NCBI RefSeq assembly: GCF_004348725.1
Contig: NZ_SMKR01000021.1
Span: 1-57,802 of the forward strand
Length of the DNA: 57,802 nt
Direction of reading: 5' to 3'
Source: Kribbella turkmenica
GTDB taxonomy: Bacteria > Actinomycetota > Actinomycetes > Propionibacteriales > Kribbellaceae
The notes below the pieces were generated by a model, which searched no databases, was not told where the DNA came from, and saw nothing but the letters and a program-made list of their open reading frames with translations. Shown here piece by piece: positions 19,783 through 28,575 of the stretch (the first letter of the stretch is position 1; the number at the start of each line of letters is the position of its first letter). Both the position numbers and the translations under genes were made by a program.

Positions 19783-20667
19783 ATGGAGATCAGGCGTGCC
19801 GAGCCGGGGGACGTCGACAGCGCGATCGCCTTGCACGACGCGCAGGCGCCGTACCTGGCGCTCACGGCCTCGTCGCTCCGGCGCGAGCTCACGGCCGGTC
19901 GCGTTCCGGACCGTGGCATCTTCGCCGCGGTGGAGGCGGGCGAGGTGGTCGGCTGGGCGTCGACCGCGCTGATCGCCGGATCGGATCCGCTCGACGGGCA
20001 GCTCGGCGTGCTGGTCCGGCCGGACCACCGCGGCCGGGGCATCGGTACCAAGTTGCTGGAGGCAACCCACGAGGAACTGCGGTCGGCCGGTGCGACCAGC
20101 GCGCGGGTGTTCGCGGACCCGTCGACGGTGGGCTGGGCAGGCCGGTGGGGTTACCGGCAGACCCGGCAGGTCTACTACGCGGGGGCCGATCCGCGGAAGG
20201 CACCGGACATCCCGGGAGCGCCGTCAGGTGTGCACCTGGTGTCGCTGGCCGAGGTCGATCCCCGCCTCCTCTACAAGGCCGACCTGGTCGCCCAGCGCAC
20301 GAAGCCGGGAGACGCGAGGATCACCACCCGGCCGTACGACGACTGGCTCGCCGGAGTGTGGAACTCTCCGGCGATGATGCTCGATCTCGGCATGGCCGCC
20401 GTCTACCAGGACCAGGTCGCCTGCTTCACGCTCTGCCACGGCGACCACACGCGGATCAGGTCGCCGATGACGGGGACGATGCCGGAGTTCCGCGGTCGTG
20501 GTCTGGCGAAGCTGGTGAAGTGTGCGGCGCTGCACCGGGCCGCCGACGCGGGAGTCCAGGTCGCGTACACCGCCAACTACGACGGCAACGCCCCGATGAT
20601 CGCGGTCAACGAGTGGCTCGGCTACTACCGCGTCGCCACTCACGCCGTCCTGATCTGCCCGCTCTAG
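19783..20667 (+). CDS. GNAT-family N-acetyltransferase (paralogue of the preceding gene)
   Basis: A 294-residue protein with the same double-GNAT layout: VRPDHRGRGIGTKLLEA in the first half, MPEFRGRGLAKLVKCAAL in the second and VNEWLGYYRV at the end. GAAGGAG lies 6 bases before ATG 19783. Unlike its neighbour, it has a standard ribosome site. Tandem placement and shared motifs point to gene duplication. The substrate is unknown. The stop codon is embedded in a terminator stem. Confidence 0.88.
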   Translation: MEIRRAEPGDVDSAIALHDAQAPYLALTASSLRRELTAGRVPDRGIFAAVEAGEVVGWASTALIAGSDPLDGQLGVLVRPDHRGRGIGTKLLEATHEELRSAGATSARVFADPSTVGWAGRWGYRQTRQVYYAGADPRKAPDIPGAPSGVHLVSLAEVDPRLLYKADLVAQRTKPGDARITTRPYDDWLAGVWNSPAMMLDLGMAAVYQDQVACFTLCHGDHTRIRSPMTGTMPEFRGRGLAKLVKCAALHRAADAGVQVAYTANYDGNAPMIAVNEWLGYYRVATHAVLICPL

Positions 20668-20688
20668 TGTCCTGAGTCGGGACACTAG
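20664..20688. terminator. Compact bidirectional terminator containing both stop codons
   Basis: Perfect 9-bp stem CTAGTGTCC with loop TGAGTCG and GGACACTAG. The TAG of the GNAT gene (20665-20667) and the TAG of the convergent MaoC gene (20685-20687, minus) both lie in the stem arms. Confidence 0.75.
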
Positions 20689-21140
20689 GGAACGAGCAGT
20701 ACGACGGTTTCGGCGACGCAGGCGGGCTTGGTCGAGTTCTCCAGCTCGATCACCCAGTTGAGCGAGACCTGGACGCCGGCCGGCGTCGCCGCCGTACTCG
20801 AGATCGAGGCGCCGGCCCGGACCCGCGAGCCGACCGGGACCGGGGCCGGGAAGCGGACCTTGTTGACGCCGTAGTTCAGCTTGGCGGTGACGCCCCGGAC
20901 CGAGAACAGTTCCTCACCGAACCGCGCGATCAGGCTCAGGGTGAGGTAACCGTGCGCGATCGTGCCGCCGTACGGGCCCGTCTTCGCGCGCTCGACGTCG
21001 ACGTGGATCCACTGGTGGTCGCCGGTCGCGTCGGCGAACTGGTTCACCTGCTCCTGGGTGATCTCGAGCCACTCGGACTCACCCAACCGGGTGCCGACCG
21101 CATGCACGACCTGGTCGATGCCGGTGAAGGACTGCGCCAT
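20685..21140 (-). CDS. MaoC-family dehydratase (R-specific enoyl-CoA hydratase type)
   Basis: A 151-residue single hotdog domain: FADATGDHQWIHVD (hydratase motif with the catalytic Asp/His), GTIAHGYLTLSLI, and NYGVNKVRFPAPVPVGSRV. The family hydrates enoyl-CoA. It lies 24 bp downstream of a FabG-like reductase on the same strand, so the two probably form an operon, working as hydratase plus reductase on acyl-CoA/ACP intermediates. It may also serve the fadE operon upstream. Ribosome site GAGGG is at moderate distance from ATG 21140. Confidence 0.92.
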   Translation of the reverse strand: MAQSFTGIDQVVHAVGTRLGESEWLEITQEQVNQFADATGDHQWIHVDVERAKTGPYGGTIAHGYLTLSLIARFGEELFSVRGVTAKLNYGVNKVRFPAPVPVGSRVRAGASISSTAATPAGVQVSLNWVIELENSTKPACVAETVVLLVP

Positions 21141-21164
21141 CTTGTTTCGCCCTCGGTCCTGTGT

Positions 21165-21920
21165 CTAGTTCCGCGGTCCGCCGGCGACGTACAGGACCTG
21201 GCCGGAGACGAAACCGGCCTCCTCGCTGCAGAAGTACGACGCCGCCGCGGCGATGTCCTCGGGCTTGCCGGTGCGCTGCACCGGGATCGCGGCCGCGGTC
21301 GCCTTCTTGAACTCCTCGAAGTCGACGCCGACCCGGGCCGCGGTGGCTGCCGTCATGTCGGTCTCGATGAACCCGGGGGCGATCGCGTTCGCGGTCACGC
21401 CGAACTTGCCCAGTTCGATCGCCAGCGTCTTCGCCAGGCCCTGCAGGCCGGCCTTCGCGGACGCGTAGTTCGCCTGGCCGCGGTTGCCCAGCGCCGAGGT
21501 CGAGGACAGGAACACGATCCGGCCGTAGCCGGCCTCGACCATGTGCGCTTGACAGGCGCGAGACATCAGGAAGCTGCCCTTCAGGTGCACCGACATGACC
21601 GTGTCCCAGTCGTCCTCGGACATCTTGAACAGCAGGTTGTCGCGGAGCACGCCGGCGTTGTTCACCAGGATGGTCGGCGCGCCGAGCTCGGACACCACCC
21701 GCTCGACGGCGGCGGCCACCTGGTCGGACCGGCTGACGTCACAGCCGACCGCGACCGCCTTCCCGCCGGCCTCGGTGATCGCCTTCACCGTGGTCGCGCA
21801 CGCGCCCTCGTCCAGGTCGAGGACCGCGACCGCGTTGCCGTCCTTGGCGAGCCGCTGCGCGACGGCCGCGCCGATTCCCCGGGCCGCCCCGGTCACGATC
21901 GCCACCCGCTGCTGCGTCAT
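21165..21920 (-). CDS. 3-oxoacyl-ACP reductase-like SDR (FabG family)
   Basis: A 251-residue SDR with TGAARGIG at the N-terminus, NNAGVLRDN, catalytic Ser in FLSSTS, Tyr/Lys in NYASAKAGLQG, and APGFIETDMT, all classical for FabG. It should reduce 3-ketoacyl thioesters with NADPH. ATG 21920 is supported by GAAGGAG 7 bases upstream; the longer in-frame start at 21968 lacks one. It is first gene of an operon with MaoC. Confidence 0.92.
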   Translation of the reverse strand: MTQQRVAIVTGAARGIGAAVAQRLAKDGNAVAVLDLDEGACATTVKAITEAGGKAVAVGCDVSRSDQVAAAVERVVSELGAPTILVNNAGVLRDNLLFKMSEDDWDTVMSVHLKGSFLMSRACQAHMVEAGYGRIVFLSSTSALGNRGQANYASAKAGLQGLAKTLAIELGKFGVTANAIAPGFIETDMTAATAARVGVDFEEFKKATAAAIPVQRTGKPEDIAAAASYFCSEEAGFVSGQVLYVAGGPRN

Positions 21921-22010
21921 CCGCGTGCTCCTTCGGTGCTCGGTGATGCCGGGGATGACATTACCCACGCTCAGTCATGCCGGAAGTACCCAGGATGCGA
22001 TGATCGCCGT

Positions 22011-22436
22011 GTGGATCATCACAACCGCCACGTCTACCTCTGCCCGCTGCGCTGGGGTGACCAGGACGCTCTCGGCCACGTGAACAACGGACGGTACGTC
22101 GACTACCTGCAGGACGCCCGGGTCGACTTCCTGTTCCGGACCGCCAAGGAGTTGGGCGCCGACGACCTGGAGACCGGCCTGCTGGTGGCCCGTCACGAGG
22201 TTCAGTACCGCGCTCCGCTGCACTTCCGGCCCGAGCCGGTCCGGATCGAGCTGTGGATCAGCGAGATCAAGGCCGCCTCGTTCACCGTCGACTACGAGAT
22301 CCTGGACGCCGAGCCGCAGCGGCGGACGTACGTCGAGGCGCGCACCCGGCTGGTCCCGTTCGACTTCGCCGCCAACCGCCTCCGCCGGATCAGCCCGGTC
22401 GAGCGCGCGGCGCTGTCGAAACTGGTGGGCGCATGA
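22011..22436 (+). CDS. Acyl-CoA thioesterase, hotdog fold (YbgC/4HBT type)
   Basis: A 141-residue hotdog protein: LRWGDQDALGHVNNGRYVDY carries the catalytic Asp and the HVNN motif. It should hydrolyse acyl-CoA. The GTG at 22011 is chosen because GATGAT ends 6 bases upstream and no ribosome site fits another start; longer readings belong to shadow frames. The stop overlaps the next thioesterase (ATGA), giving a tandem pair likely acting as a heterodimer or with different chain lengths (inference). Confidence 0.85.
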   Translation: MDHHNRHVYLCPLRWGDQDALGHVNNGRYVDYLQDARVDFLFRTAKELGADDLETGLLVARHEVQYRAPLHFRPEPVRIELWISEIKAASFTVDYEILDAEPQRRTYVEARTRLVPFDFAANRLRRISPVERAALSKLVGA

Positions 22437-22852
22437 CCTTCGCCCATCCGGTTCTCGTCCGCTGGTCGGACATCGACTCCTACGACCACGTCAACAACGT
22501 CCGGTACTTCGACTACCTGCAGGAGGCCCGGATCGCCTTCCTGTCGCAGATCATCGGCACGACCGGCGACTTCTTCGCCGACCACCCGTGTGTCCTGGTC
22601 AGCCAGACCGTCGACTACCTGCGGCCGATCCTGCTGCGGCACCCGCCGTACGACGTCGACGTGTGGGTCGAGTCCGTCGGTACGACGTCGTACACGCTCG
22701 GCTCGCGGATCGTCGACCGGAGCGGGGAGAGCGAGGACGTCTACGCGAAAGCGGTGTCGGTGATCGTCACCGTGGACGGCGAGACACACGCCAAACGGCC
22801 GCTCGCGGACACAGAACGAGACGCCCTGCGCAAGCACGTTGTGACGGCTTGA
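22433..22852 (+). CDS. Acyl-CoA thioesterase, hotdog fold (tandem paralogue)
   Basis: A 139-residue hotdog protein: VRWSDIDSYDHVNNVRYFDY mirrors the previous gene, with the catalytic Asp and HVNN conserved. The ATGA overlap with the upstream gene indicates translational coupling. Divergence between the two copies is large outside the core motif, so the duplication is old. Cytoplasmic. Substrate not shown. Confidence 0.88.
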   Translation: MTFAHPVLVRWSDIDSYDHVNNVRYFDYLQEARIAFLSQIIGTTGDFFADHPCVLVSQTVDYLRPILLRHPPYDVDVWVESVGTTSYTLGSRIVDRSGESEDVYAKAVSVIVTVDGETHAKRPLADTERDALRKHVVTA

Positions 22853-22867
22853 GACACTGGTCCCGTT

Positions 22868-23287
22868 ATGACTGAGCAACAGAGCTTCTACGACGCTGTC
22901 GGCGGTGCGGACGCGTTCCGCCGGCTGGTGGCGGCCTTCTACCGCGGCGTCGCCGCCGACCCAAAGCTGCGCCCGATGTACCCAGAGGAGGATCTCGGCC
23001 CGGCCGAGGTGCGCTTCCGGATGTTCCTGGAGCAGTACTGGGGCGGTCCACGGACGTACTCCGAGCAGCGCGGGCACCCCCGGCTGCGGATGCGGCACGC
23101 CCCCTTCGCCGTCACCCCGAGCGCCCGGGACCGCTGGCTCGGCCACATGCGGGCCGCACTGGACGAGCTCGCGCTGCCACCGGATCGGGACGAGGAGATC
23201 TGGACCTACATGGTGATGGCGGCGCACAGCATGGTGAACACCGACGAACCGCAGTACCCGGGCGCGATCGACGTGTCCGGCCGCTGA
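22868..23287 (+). CDS. glbO: Group II truncated haemoglobin GlbO
   Basis: A 139-residue truncated globin. The core [20 protein letters not shown] is almost identical to mycobacterial GlbO, with the proximal His in LRMRHAPF and Trp in the G helix region (DRWLGHM). It binds haem and O2/NO and is linked to redox protection and membrane respiration in relatives. It lies 15 bp after the thioesterase pair and 27 bp before osmC, so co-expression with peroxide defence is plausible. Confidence 0.95.
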   Translation: MTEQQSFYDAVGGADAFRRLVAAFYRGVAADPKLRPMYPEEDLGPAEVRFRMFLEQYWGGPRTYSEQRGHPRLRMRHAPFAVTPSARDRWLGHMRAALDELALPPDRDEEIWTYMVMAAHSMVNTDEPQYPGAIDVSGR

Positions 23288-23314
23288 ATTCCTATCGAAG
23301 GAGAAAACACGAGC

Positions 23315-23743
23315 ATGGCCGCTACCCGTACCGCCAAGGCCCACTGGGAAGGTTCGCTGCTGGAGGGGGCCGGCCAGGTCGCCCTGCAGTCGTCCGGTCT
23401 GGGCACGTTCGACGTGACCTGGGCCGCCCGGACCGAGCCCGAGGCCAGCGGCAGGACCAGCCCGGAGGAACTGCTCGGTGCCGCCCACTCGGCGTGCTTC
23501 TCGATGGCGTTGTCGCACGCGCTCGCCCAGGCCGGCAACCCGCCGGCGGCGCTCGACACCCAGGCGGACGTCACCTTCCAGCCGGGCGAGGGCATCACCG
23601 GCATCAAGCTGACGGTCGTCGGCAACGTCCCCGGCCTGACCGCGGACCAGTTCGCCGAGTTCGCCGAAGGGGCGAAGAAGAACTGCCCGGTCTCGCAGGC
23701 GCTGTCCGCCCCGATCACCCTCGAGGTCAGCTTCACCGCCTGA
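23315..23743 (+). CDS. OsmC/Ohr-family peroxiredoxin
   Basis: A 142-residue OsmC-type thiol peroxidase. The two redox cysteines are visible: Cys61 in HSACFSMAL and Cys124 in NCPVSQAL. It should reduce organic hydroperoxides in the cytoplasm. GAAGGAG lies 11 bases before the ATG, longer than usual. The gene is followed by a strong terminator. Context with GlbO suggests an oxidative/nitrosative defence pair. Confidence 0.93.
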   Translation: MAATRTAKAHWEGSLLEGAGQVALQSSGLGTFDVTWAARTEPEASGRTSPEELLGAAHSACFSMALSHALAQAGNPPAALDTQADVTFQPGEGITGIKLTVVGNVPGLTADQFAEFAEGAKKNCPVSQALSAPITLEVSFTA

Positions 23744-23754
23744 CAGCCGTCTCC

Positions 23755-23791
23755 GACGCCGCCTTCACAGCTGGTCTGTGAGGGCGGCGTC
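23755..23791 (+). terminator. Hairpin terminator after osmC
   Basis: A 15-bp stem (GACGCCGCCTTCACA with one G-T pair) and a 7-base loop, 11 bases after the osmC stop. Confidence 0.9.
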
Positions 23792-23836
23792 GTGTTACCG
23801 CCAGACAGGTCGCGGGGGAACGCGCATACTGCCGCT

Positions 23837-24541
23837 GTGGCGGATCACGCTGTGCTGCTCGACAACCATCTGGCGTTCCTGGCTGCTCATCGGGGAGTCG
23901 TCCGGCGAGGGGCCGCGGGGATCGAGGTGGTCGGGGAGGACGACTTCTTCTCCTGCTGGATCCCGCTGACCGCGGACACCGGCATCCCGGACGGTACGGC
24001 TGCCGTCCGGTTGGTGCCGTGGAGCGGCGACGGCTGGGAGAACCGGCTGACGGCAGCGGGGTTCGAGCCAGCCGAGGTGCTGGTCCACATGGAGTCACCG
24101 GCGGGGCACGCGACCGGGGAGCCGCTGTCCCCGATCGCCACGGCCGAGGACGCGGTCGCGTTCGCCGAGGTCCAGGCGGCCGCCTTCCTGGGGGAGGACG
24201 ACCCGGACGTCGAGTGGTGGCGGCAGGAACTCCGTGAGCTGGCGCTGCGGAACTACGCCCGCCCGGACCAGTCCCTCTACCTCATCCGGGTCGACGGTGA
24301 GCCGGCCTCGATCACGCTGGTGTTCCGCACCGGTGACGTCTTCGGCATCTACGCGGTGGCCACGAAACCGGCGTACCGGGGACGAGGTCTCGCCTCGACG
24401 CTGCTCGGCCAGGCGCGGCGGGATGCGGCCGGCGGGCGGCTCACCCTGCAGGTGGTCGAGGGCTCTGCCGCGGAGCGGCTGTATCTGCGGCTCGGGTTCC
24501 GTCCGGTGTTCCGGTCACCTCATTTTCGTCGGCCGGAATAG
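23837..24541 (+). CDS. GNAT-family N-acetyltransferase
   Basis: A 234-residue protein whose C-terminal half is a GNAT domain: FGIYAVATKPAYRGRGLAST with the RGRGLA acetyl-CoA loop and YLRLGFRPVF at the end. The N-terminal ~90 residues are a separate, unassigned region. GTG 23837 is chosen: CATACT ends 6 bases upstream and no Shine-Dalgarno is seen. The last 101 bp overlap the 3' end of the convergent mscS gene, an unusually long antisense overlap. The substrate is unknown. Confidence 0.82.
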   Translation: MADHAVLLDNHLAFLAAHRGVVRRGAAGIEVVGEDDFFSCWIPLTADTGIPDGTAAVRLVPWSGDGWENRLTAAGFEPAEVLVHMESPAGHATGEPLSPIATAEDAVAFAEVQAAAFLGEDDPDVEWWRQELRELALRNYARPDQSLYLIRVDGEPASITLVFRTGDVFGIYAVATKPAYRGRGLASTLLGQARRDAAGGRLTLQVVEGSAAERLYLRLGFRPVFRSPHFRRPE

Positions 24542-25265
24542 GTTCCTCGGCCTTCTCGGTGCCGCTGCCGACACCCGACGGCGCGGAGCTGTCCGGGTCG
24601 CGGGTGGTCAGATTGCCGATCCGCAGGACCTCGCCGTTCCGGACGTACCACGTGGTGCCGTCTTCGCCGCGCAGGGTGGTGATCCGCAGTCCGACCGCGA
24701 CGACGACACCGGTCGCCTTCTCCATGTCGATCAGGTCGCCCACGCCGTACTGGTCCTCGAAGATCATGAAGACCCCGGCCAGGAAGTCCTTCACCAGCGT
24801 CTGCGCGCCGAAGCCGAGGGCGACGCCGATGATGCTCGCCGACGCGACCACCGGGAGGATGTTGAAGCCGAGCTCGGCCAGCACCATCACCACCAGGACG
24901 GCGGTCAGCACGATCGTCACCGCGCTGCACAGCAGGGAGGCCATCGTCTCCGCCCGCTGGGCCCGGCGTTGGCTGGCCAGGGTGTTCTCGACGAAGCCCT
25001 GGCCGAGCTTCGACTTCGCCAGCACTCCGGCGACGGCGCCGTTCCCCGTCCGGCGGGCGAACCGGCGGATTACCTTGTGGAGCACCCAGCGGAGGATCAG
25101 GAAGCCCACGATCAGCCCGGCGATCCGGGCCGGGACCATGACGATCTGGTCGGTCACCTCCAGCTTGCCGTCGTTGCCGTACCGGAAGAAGGTCGGGAAG
25201 GCCTCGGGCAGCGAAAACAGGGGGTGACTGAACAAGGACACAAGGTAGCTGGTCAGAATAGGCAT
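24441..25265 (-). CDS. MscS-family mechanosensitive ion channel
   Basis: A 274-residue small-conductance mechanosensitive channel. It has about four hydrophobic segments, then the MscS pore helix and Yggb domain: ASIIGVALGFGAQTLVKDF (glycine/alanine-packed pore), FEDQYGVGDLI and VRITTLRG-like LRITTLRGEDG with VRNGEVLRIGN. The C-terminal ~50 residues are Ser/Pro/Glu-rich and disordered; this tail is encoded opposite the GNAT C-terminus. It relieves osmotic downshock in the plasma membrane. ATG 25265 has AGGCGG upstream. Confidence 0.9.
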   Translation of the reverse strand: MPILTSYLVSLFSHPLFSLPEAFPTFFRYGNDGKLEVTDQIVMVPARIAGLIVGFLILRWVLHKVIRRFARRTGNGAVAGVLAKSKLGQGFVENTLASQRRAQRAETMASLLCSAVTIVLTAVLVVMVLAELGFNILPVVASASIIGVALGFGAQTLVKDFLAGVFMIFEDQYGVGDLIDMEKATGVVVAVGLRITTLRGEDGTTWYVRNGEVLRIGNLTTRDPDSSAPSGVGSGTEKAEEPIPADENEVTGTPDGTRAADTAAPRQSPRPPAG

Positions 25266-25309
25266 CTCGCCGCCTGATCTTAGTGAATCCGACAAGGGAG
25301 ACGCGACGC

Positions 25310-26308
25310 ATGCCGAGCCGGCTGGATGACGAGCTGTCCAGGCTCGTGAGCGCGGGTGTGCTGCGCCAGTACCAGGCCGACGCACTGCGGGACGCGGCCG
25401 ACGCCGAGGTCGCGGCGGCCCTGTCCGAACGGGGCCGGGCTCGACCGCCGGAACCGGCCGCGCCGGCGTCCGTGAAGCCGCGCACCCCGCCGACCGCGAC
25501 GCACTCGAGCGCGCTGACCGAGGTGCTCGGATACATCGGCGGGGCGCTACTCCTCGGCGCGGTCGCACTGCTGACGGTCGCGAACTGGGGCGAGATGGGG
25601 CGTGCCGCCCGCGTGAGCACCGGCACCAGCGCGGCGATCATCCTGCTCGGGGCCGCGGCCGTCCTCGGCGTTGTCCGCCGCCGCGAGCAGCTCAGTTCGG
25701 CGCTCGGGTCGCTGGGGTGTTGTGTGGCCGGCTTCGCCACGTACGTCGCGATCGAGGGGGAGACCGGCCGGATCGCCGGGGTCGCCGTCGCGCTCGCGCT
25801 CGCCGGTGCCGGACTGTGGTGGCTGGCCGGGTCGTCGTTGCTCGTGGCAACCTTTGCGATCCTGGCCGTCGGTGTGCTGGTGATCACGGCAGATGTCCTG
25901 ACTCCGGACACCGGTGCCACGAACAGCGCCGGGATCGCCGGGACCGGGTTCATCCTGGTCGCGTTCGTGATGACCATCCTCGGGCTGTTCCGGGACCAGG
26001 TGACGGCGTGGTCGCTGGCCGGGGCGGCGATGTTCAGCTCGTCGATCTGCTGGCTGATCCAGGAGCGGGGCGAGATCATGGCACTCGCCGTCGGCACCGC
26101 CGGCCCGGCCGCGCTGCTGGTCGCGTACGGCCGCCGGCACGCGTCGGCGTACGCGGTGGTGGGCTGCGCGATCCTGCTGGTGATCTGGCCGACCGCGCTC
26201 TACCAGCTCACCGACAATATGGCCGGCGTGGCCATCGGCTTGGTGATCGCGAGCGCGGTCCTACTGATCGCCGTACTCCTGCTGAGCCGCCGCGGCACGA
26301 AGCGCTGA
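25310..26308 (+). CDS. DUF2157-like polytopic membrane protein
   Basis: A 332-residue protein. The N-terminal cytoplasmic part LDDELSRLVSAGVLRQYQAD (about residues 4-23) matches the DUF2157 head, then a Pro/Ala linker, then about ten transmembrane helices, beginning with VLGYIGGALLLGAVALLTVA. Function unknown in the family. ATG 25310 is preferred to GTG 25283 because AAGGGAG lies 9 bases upstream. It is divergent from mscS across a 44-bp gap and ends in a terminator. Confidence 0.82.
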   Translation: MPSRLDDELSRLVSAGVLRQYQADALRDAADAEVAAALSERGRARPPEPAAPASVKPRTPPTATHSSALTEVLGYIGGALLLGAVALLTVANWGEMGRAARVSTGTSAAIILLGAAAVLGVVRRREQLSSALGSLGCCVAGFATYVAIEGETGRIAGVAVALALAGAGLWWLAGSSLLVATFAILAVGVLVITADVLTPDTGATNSAGIAGTGFILVAFVMTILGLFRDQVTAWSLAGAAMFSSSICWLIQERGEIMALAVGTAGPAALLVAYGRRHASAYAVVGCAILLVIWPTALYQLTDNMAGVAIGLVIASAVLLIAVLLLSRRGTKR

Positions 26309-26316
26309 CAATCCGC

Positions 26317-26351
26317 CGCCGCGCGAACCGGTAACAGTCCGGCGCGCGGCG
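26317..26351 (+). terminator. Hairpin terminator
   Basis: Perfect 9-bp arms CGCCGCGCG/CGCGCGGCG with a 17-base loop, 8 bases after the DUF2157-like stop. Confidence 0.7.
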
Positions 26352-26389
26352 TTGCGCGTTGGGGCAGTTGATACGGCAGACTCGCTGAG

Positions 26390-28507
26390 GTGACAGCTCC
26401 CACTCCGGCCCTTGTCGAGCTAGCGGTTGCCCATGGCGTGGCGACGGAGTACTGGAACTGGCAGGGCGAGCATGTGATCGTCTCCAGCGAGGTGGTGTCC
26501 GCCGTACTCGCGGCACTCGGTGTGGACGCCTCCACCCCGGAGAAGGCTGCCGAGGCGCTCGAGCTGCACCGGCAGGAGCGCTGGCGTCGTACGCTGCCGG
26601 CCACGCTGGTAATGCGGGTGGGCTGGACGCCTTGGTTCGCAGTACACCTGCCGCACGGATCGCCGGTCGAGGTGTGGGTGGAGCTGGAGGACGGCGGCCA
26701 GCGACGGGACATCGCCCAGCAGGACCGCTGGGTCGAGCCGGAGTGGGTCGACGGCGTCCAGGTCGGTGAGGCGACGTTCCAGCTGCCGGGCGACCTGCCG
26801 ATCGGCTATCACCGGCTCTGCGCGCGCATCGGCAGTAGTCCGGAGGTGTCGGCCGGCACACTGATCGTGACTCCGCGCAAGCTGGAGCCGGAGAAGCTGA
26901 ACCGCACCTGGGGCTGGGTGCTGCAGCTGTACTCCGTTCGCTCCCGCCGGTCCTGGGGGATCGGCGACCTGCACGACCTCTCAGACCTGGCCGCATGGTC
27001 CGCGACCGACCTGAGCGCCGGGTTTGTGCTGGTCAATCCGCTGCACGCCGCGGAGACCTCCGGCCGGATGGAGCCCTCACCGTACCTGCCCGCGTCGCGG
27101 CGGTTCGGGAACCCGATCTACCTCCGCATCGAGGACATCGACGAGTACGGCGACCTCGCGCCGGCGGAGCGGGACCGGGTCCGCGCGCTGAGCCTGCAGA
27201 CCCGCGCGCTGAGCGAGGACCCGACCGCACTCGACCGCGACACCGTGTGGACGGCCAAGCGGGAGGCGCTGCAGCTCCTGTTCGGCGTACGGCCGTCGAT
27301 CGGCCGGATCGCCGAGTACGGCGCCTACTGCGACCGTGAGGGCCAGGGACTCATCGACTTCGCCACCTGGGCCGCGATCGCCGACGTCCACGGACCGGAG
27401 TGGAGCAAGTGGCCCGAGGAACTGCACGACCCGGCCTCTTCAACCGTCGTGGCCTTTCGCAACGAGAATCCGGACGCGGTGGAGTTCCACTGCTGGCTGC
27501 AGTGGCAGCTGGACGACCAGCTCGCCCGCACGCAGGCCCGGACGAAGGCGGCCGGCATGTCGCTCGGCGTCGTACACGACCTGGCTGTCGGCGTACACCC
27601 GGACGGTGCGGACGCGTGGGCGCTGCAGGACGTGCTGGCATCGGGTATCCACGTCGGTGCGCCGCCGGACGCGTTCAACCAGCAGGGGCAGGACTGGTCG
27701 CAGCCGCCGTGGCGGCCAGACGCGCTCGCCGAGACCGGGTACGCCGCCTGGCGCGACCTGGTCCGTGCGGTGATGCGGCACGGCGGCGGGCTGCGGATCG
27801 ACCACATCCTCGGCATGTTCCGGCTCTGGTGGGTGACGTCGCCGGAACGGCCGACCGAGGGGACGTACGTCCGGTACGACCACGAGGCACTGGTCGGCAT
27901 CCTCGTGCTGGAGGCCACCCGGGCGGGCGTGACAGTGATCGGCGAGGACTTGGGCACGGTCGAGCCCTGGGTGCGTGACTACCTCACCGAGCGCGGCGTC
28001 CTCGGTACGTCGGTGCTGTGGTTCGAGCGGGACCAGCAGGGCACCCCACTGGCGCCGGAGCGGTGGCGTGAGCTGTGCCTGGCCACGGTGACCACGCATG
28101 ACCTGCCGCCGACCGCTGGGTACCTCGCCGGCGACCACGTCGAGCTGCGGAACCGGCTCGGGTTGCTGACCCGACCAGTCGCCGAGGAGCTCGAGGTGGA
28201 CGAGGCCGAGCGGGACTCCTGGCTCAACACCCTGCGCGAGCGGCATCTGCTGAGCGACACCGACGGCGACGTCGAACGGATCGTCGAGGCCCTCCACCGG
28301 TACGTCGCGCACACACCGGCAAAGCTGGTCGGTGTGGCGCTGACCGACGCGGTCGGCGAACGCCGTACGCAGAACCAGCCGGGCACCACCGACGAGTACC
28401 CGAACTGGCGGGTGCCGCTCAGTGGACCGGACGGCTCGCCGATCCTAATCGAGGACCTGCCGAACAACCAGCGGCTCCGCCGGCTGATCGGTGCGCTCAA
28501 CATTTAG
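26390..28507 (+). CDS. malQ: 4-alpha-glucanotransferase (amylomaltase, GH77)
   Basis: A 705-residue cytoplasmic enzyme. Actinobacterial MalQ has an extra N-terminal domain (residues ~1-165 here) ahead of the GH77 barrel. Catalytic residues are in place: nucleophile Asp471 in GLRIDHILGM, acid/base Glu519 in VIGEDLGT and Asp571 in TTHDLPPTAG. It transfers maltosyl/glucan chains between 1,4-glucans in glycogen and maltodextrin metabolism. The GTG start has CAGACT ending 7 bases upstream and no Shine-Dalgarno, so the mRNA is probably leaderless. Confidence 0.95.
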   Translation: MTAPTPALVELAVAHGVATEYWNWQGEHVIVSSEVVSAVLAALGVDASTPEKAAEALELHRQERWRRTLPATLVMRVGWTPWFAVHLPHGSPVEVWVELEDGGQRRDIAQQDRWVEPEWVDGVQVGEATFQLPGDLPIGYHRLCARIGSSPEVSAGTLIVTPRKLEPEKLNRTWGWVLQLYSVRSRRSWGIGDLHDLSDLAAWSATDLSAGFVLVNPLHAAETSGRMEPSPYLPASRRFGNPIYLRIEDIDEYGDLAPAERDRVRALSLQTRALSEDPTALDRDTVWTAKREALQLLFGVRPSIGRIAEYGAYCDREGQGLIDFATWAAIADVHGPEWSKWPEELHDPASSTVVAFRNENPDAVEFHCWLQWQLDDQLARTQARTKAAGMSLGVVHDLAVGVHPDGADAWALQDVLASGIHVGAPPDAFNQQGQDWSQPPWRPDALAETGYAAWRDLVRAVMRHGGGLRIDHILGMFRLWWVTSPERPTEGTYVRYDHEALVGILVLEATRAGVTVIGEDLGTVEPWVRDYLTERGVLGTSVLWFERDQQGTPLAPERWRELCLATVTTHDLPPTAGYLAGDHVELRNRLGLLTRPVAEELEVDEAERDSWLNTLRERHLLSDTDGDVERIVEALHRYVAHTPAKLVGVALTDAVGERRTQNQPGTTDEYPNWRVPLSGPDGSPILIEDLPNNQRLRRLIGALNI

Positions 28508-28528
28508 TCACCACTCGCTCACGAGCTG

Positions 28529-28557
28529 TTGACAATAGATTTGAACGGTTGTTTTCT
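28529..28557 (+). promoter_or_regulatory. Candidate promoter of the LPMO gene
   Basis: TTGACA (28529-28534), 17 bases, TTTTCT (28552-28557) in a locally AT-rich stretch after the malQ stop. The -35 is perfect; the -10 is weak. Transcription from here would include the leader hairpin. Confidence 0.45.
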
Positions 28558-28575
28558 ATTTGCCTAGAAGGCGCC

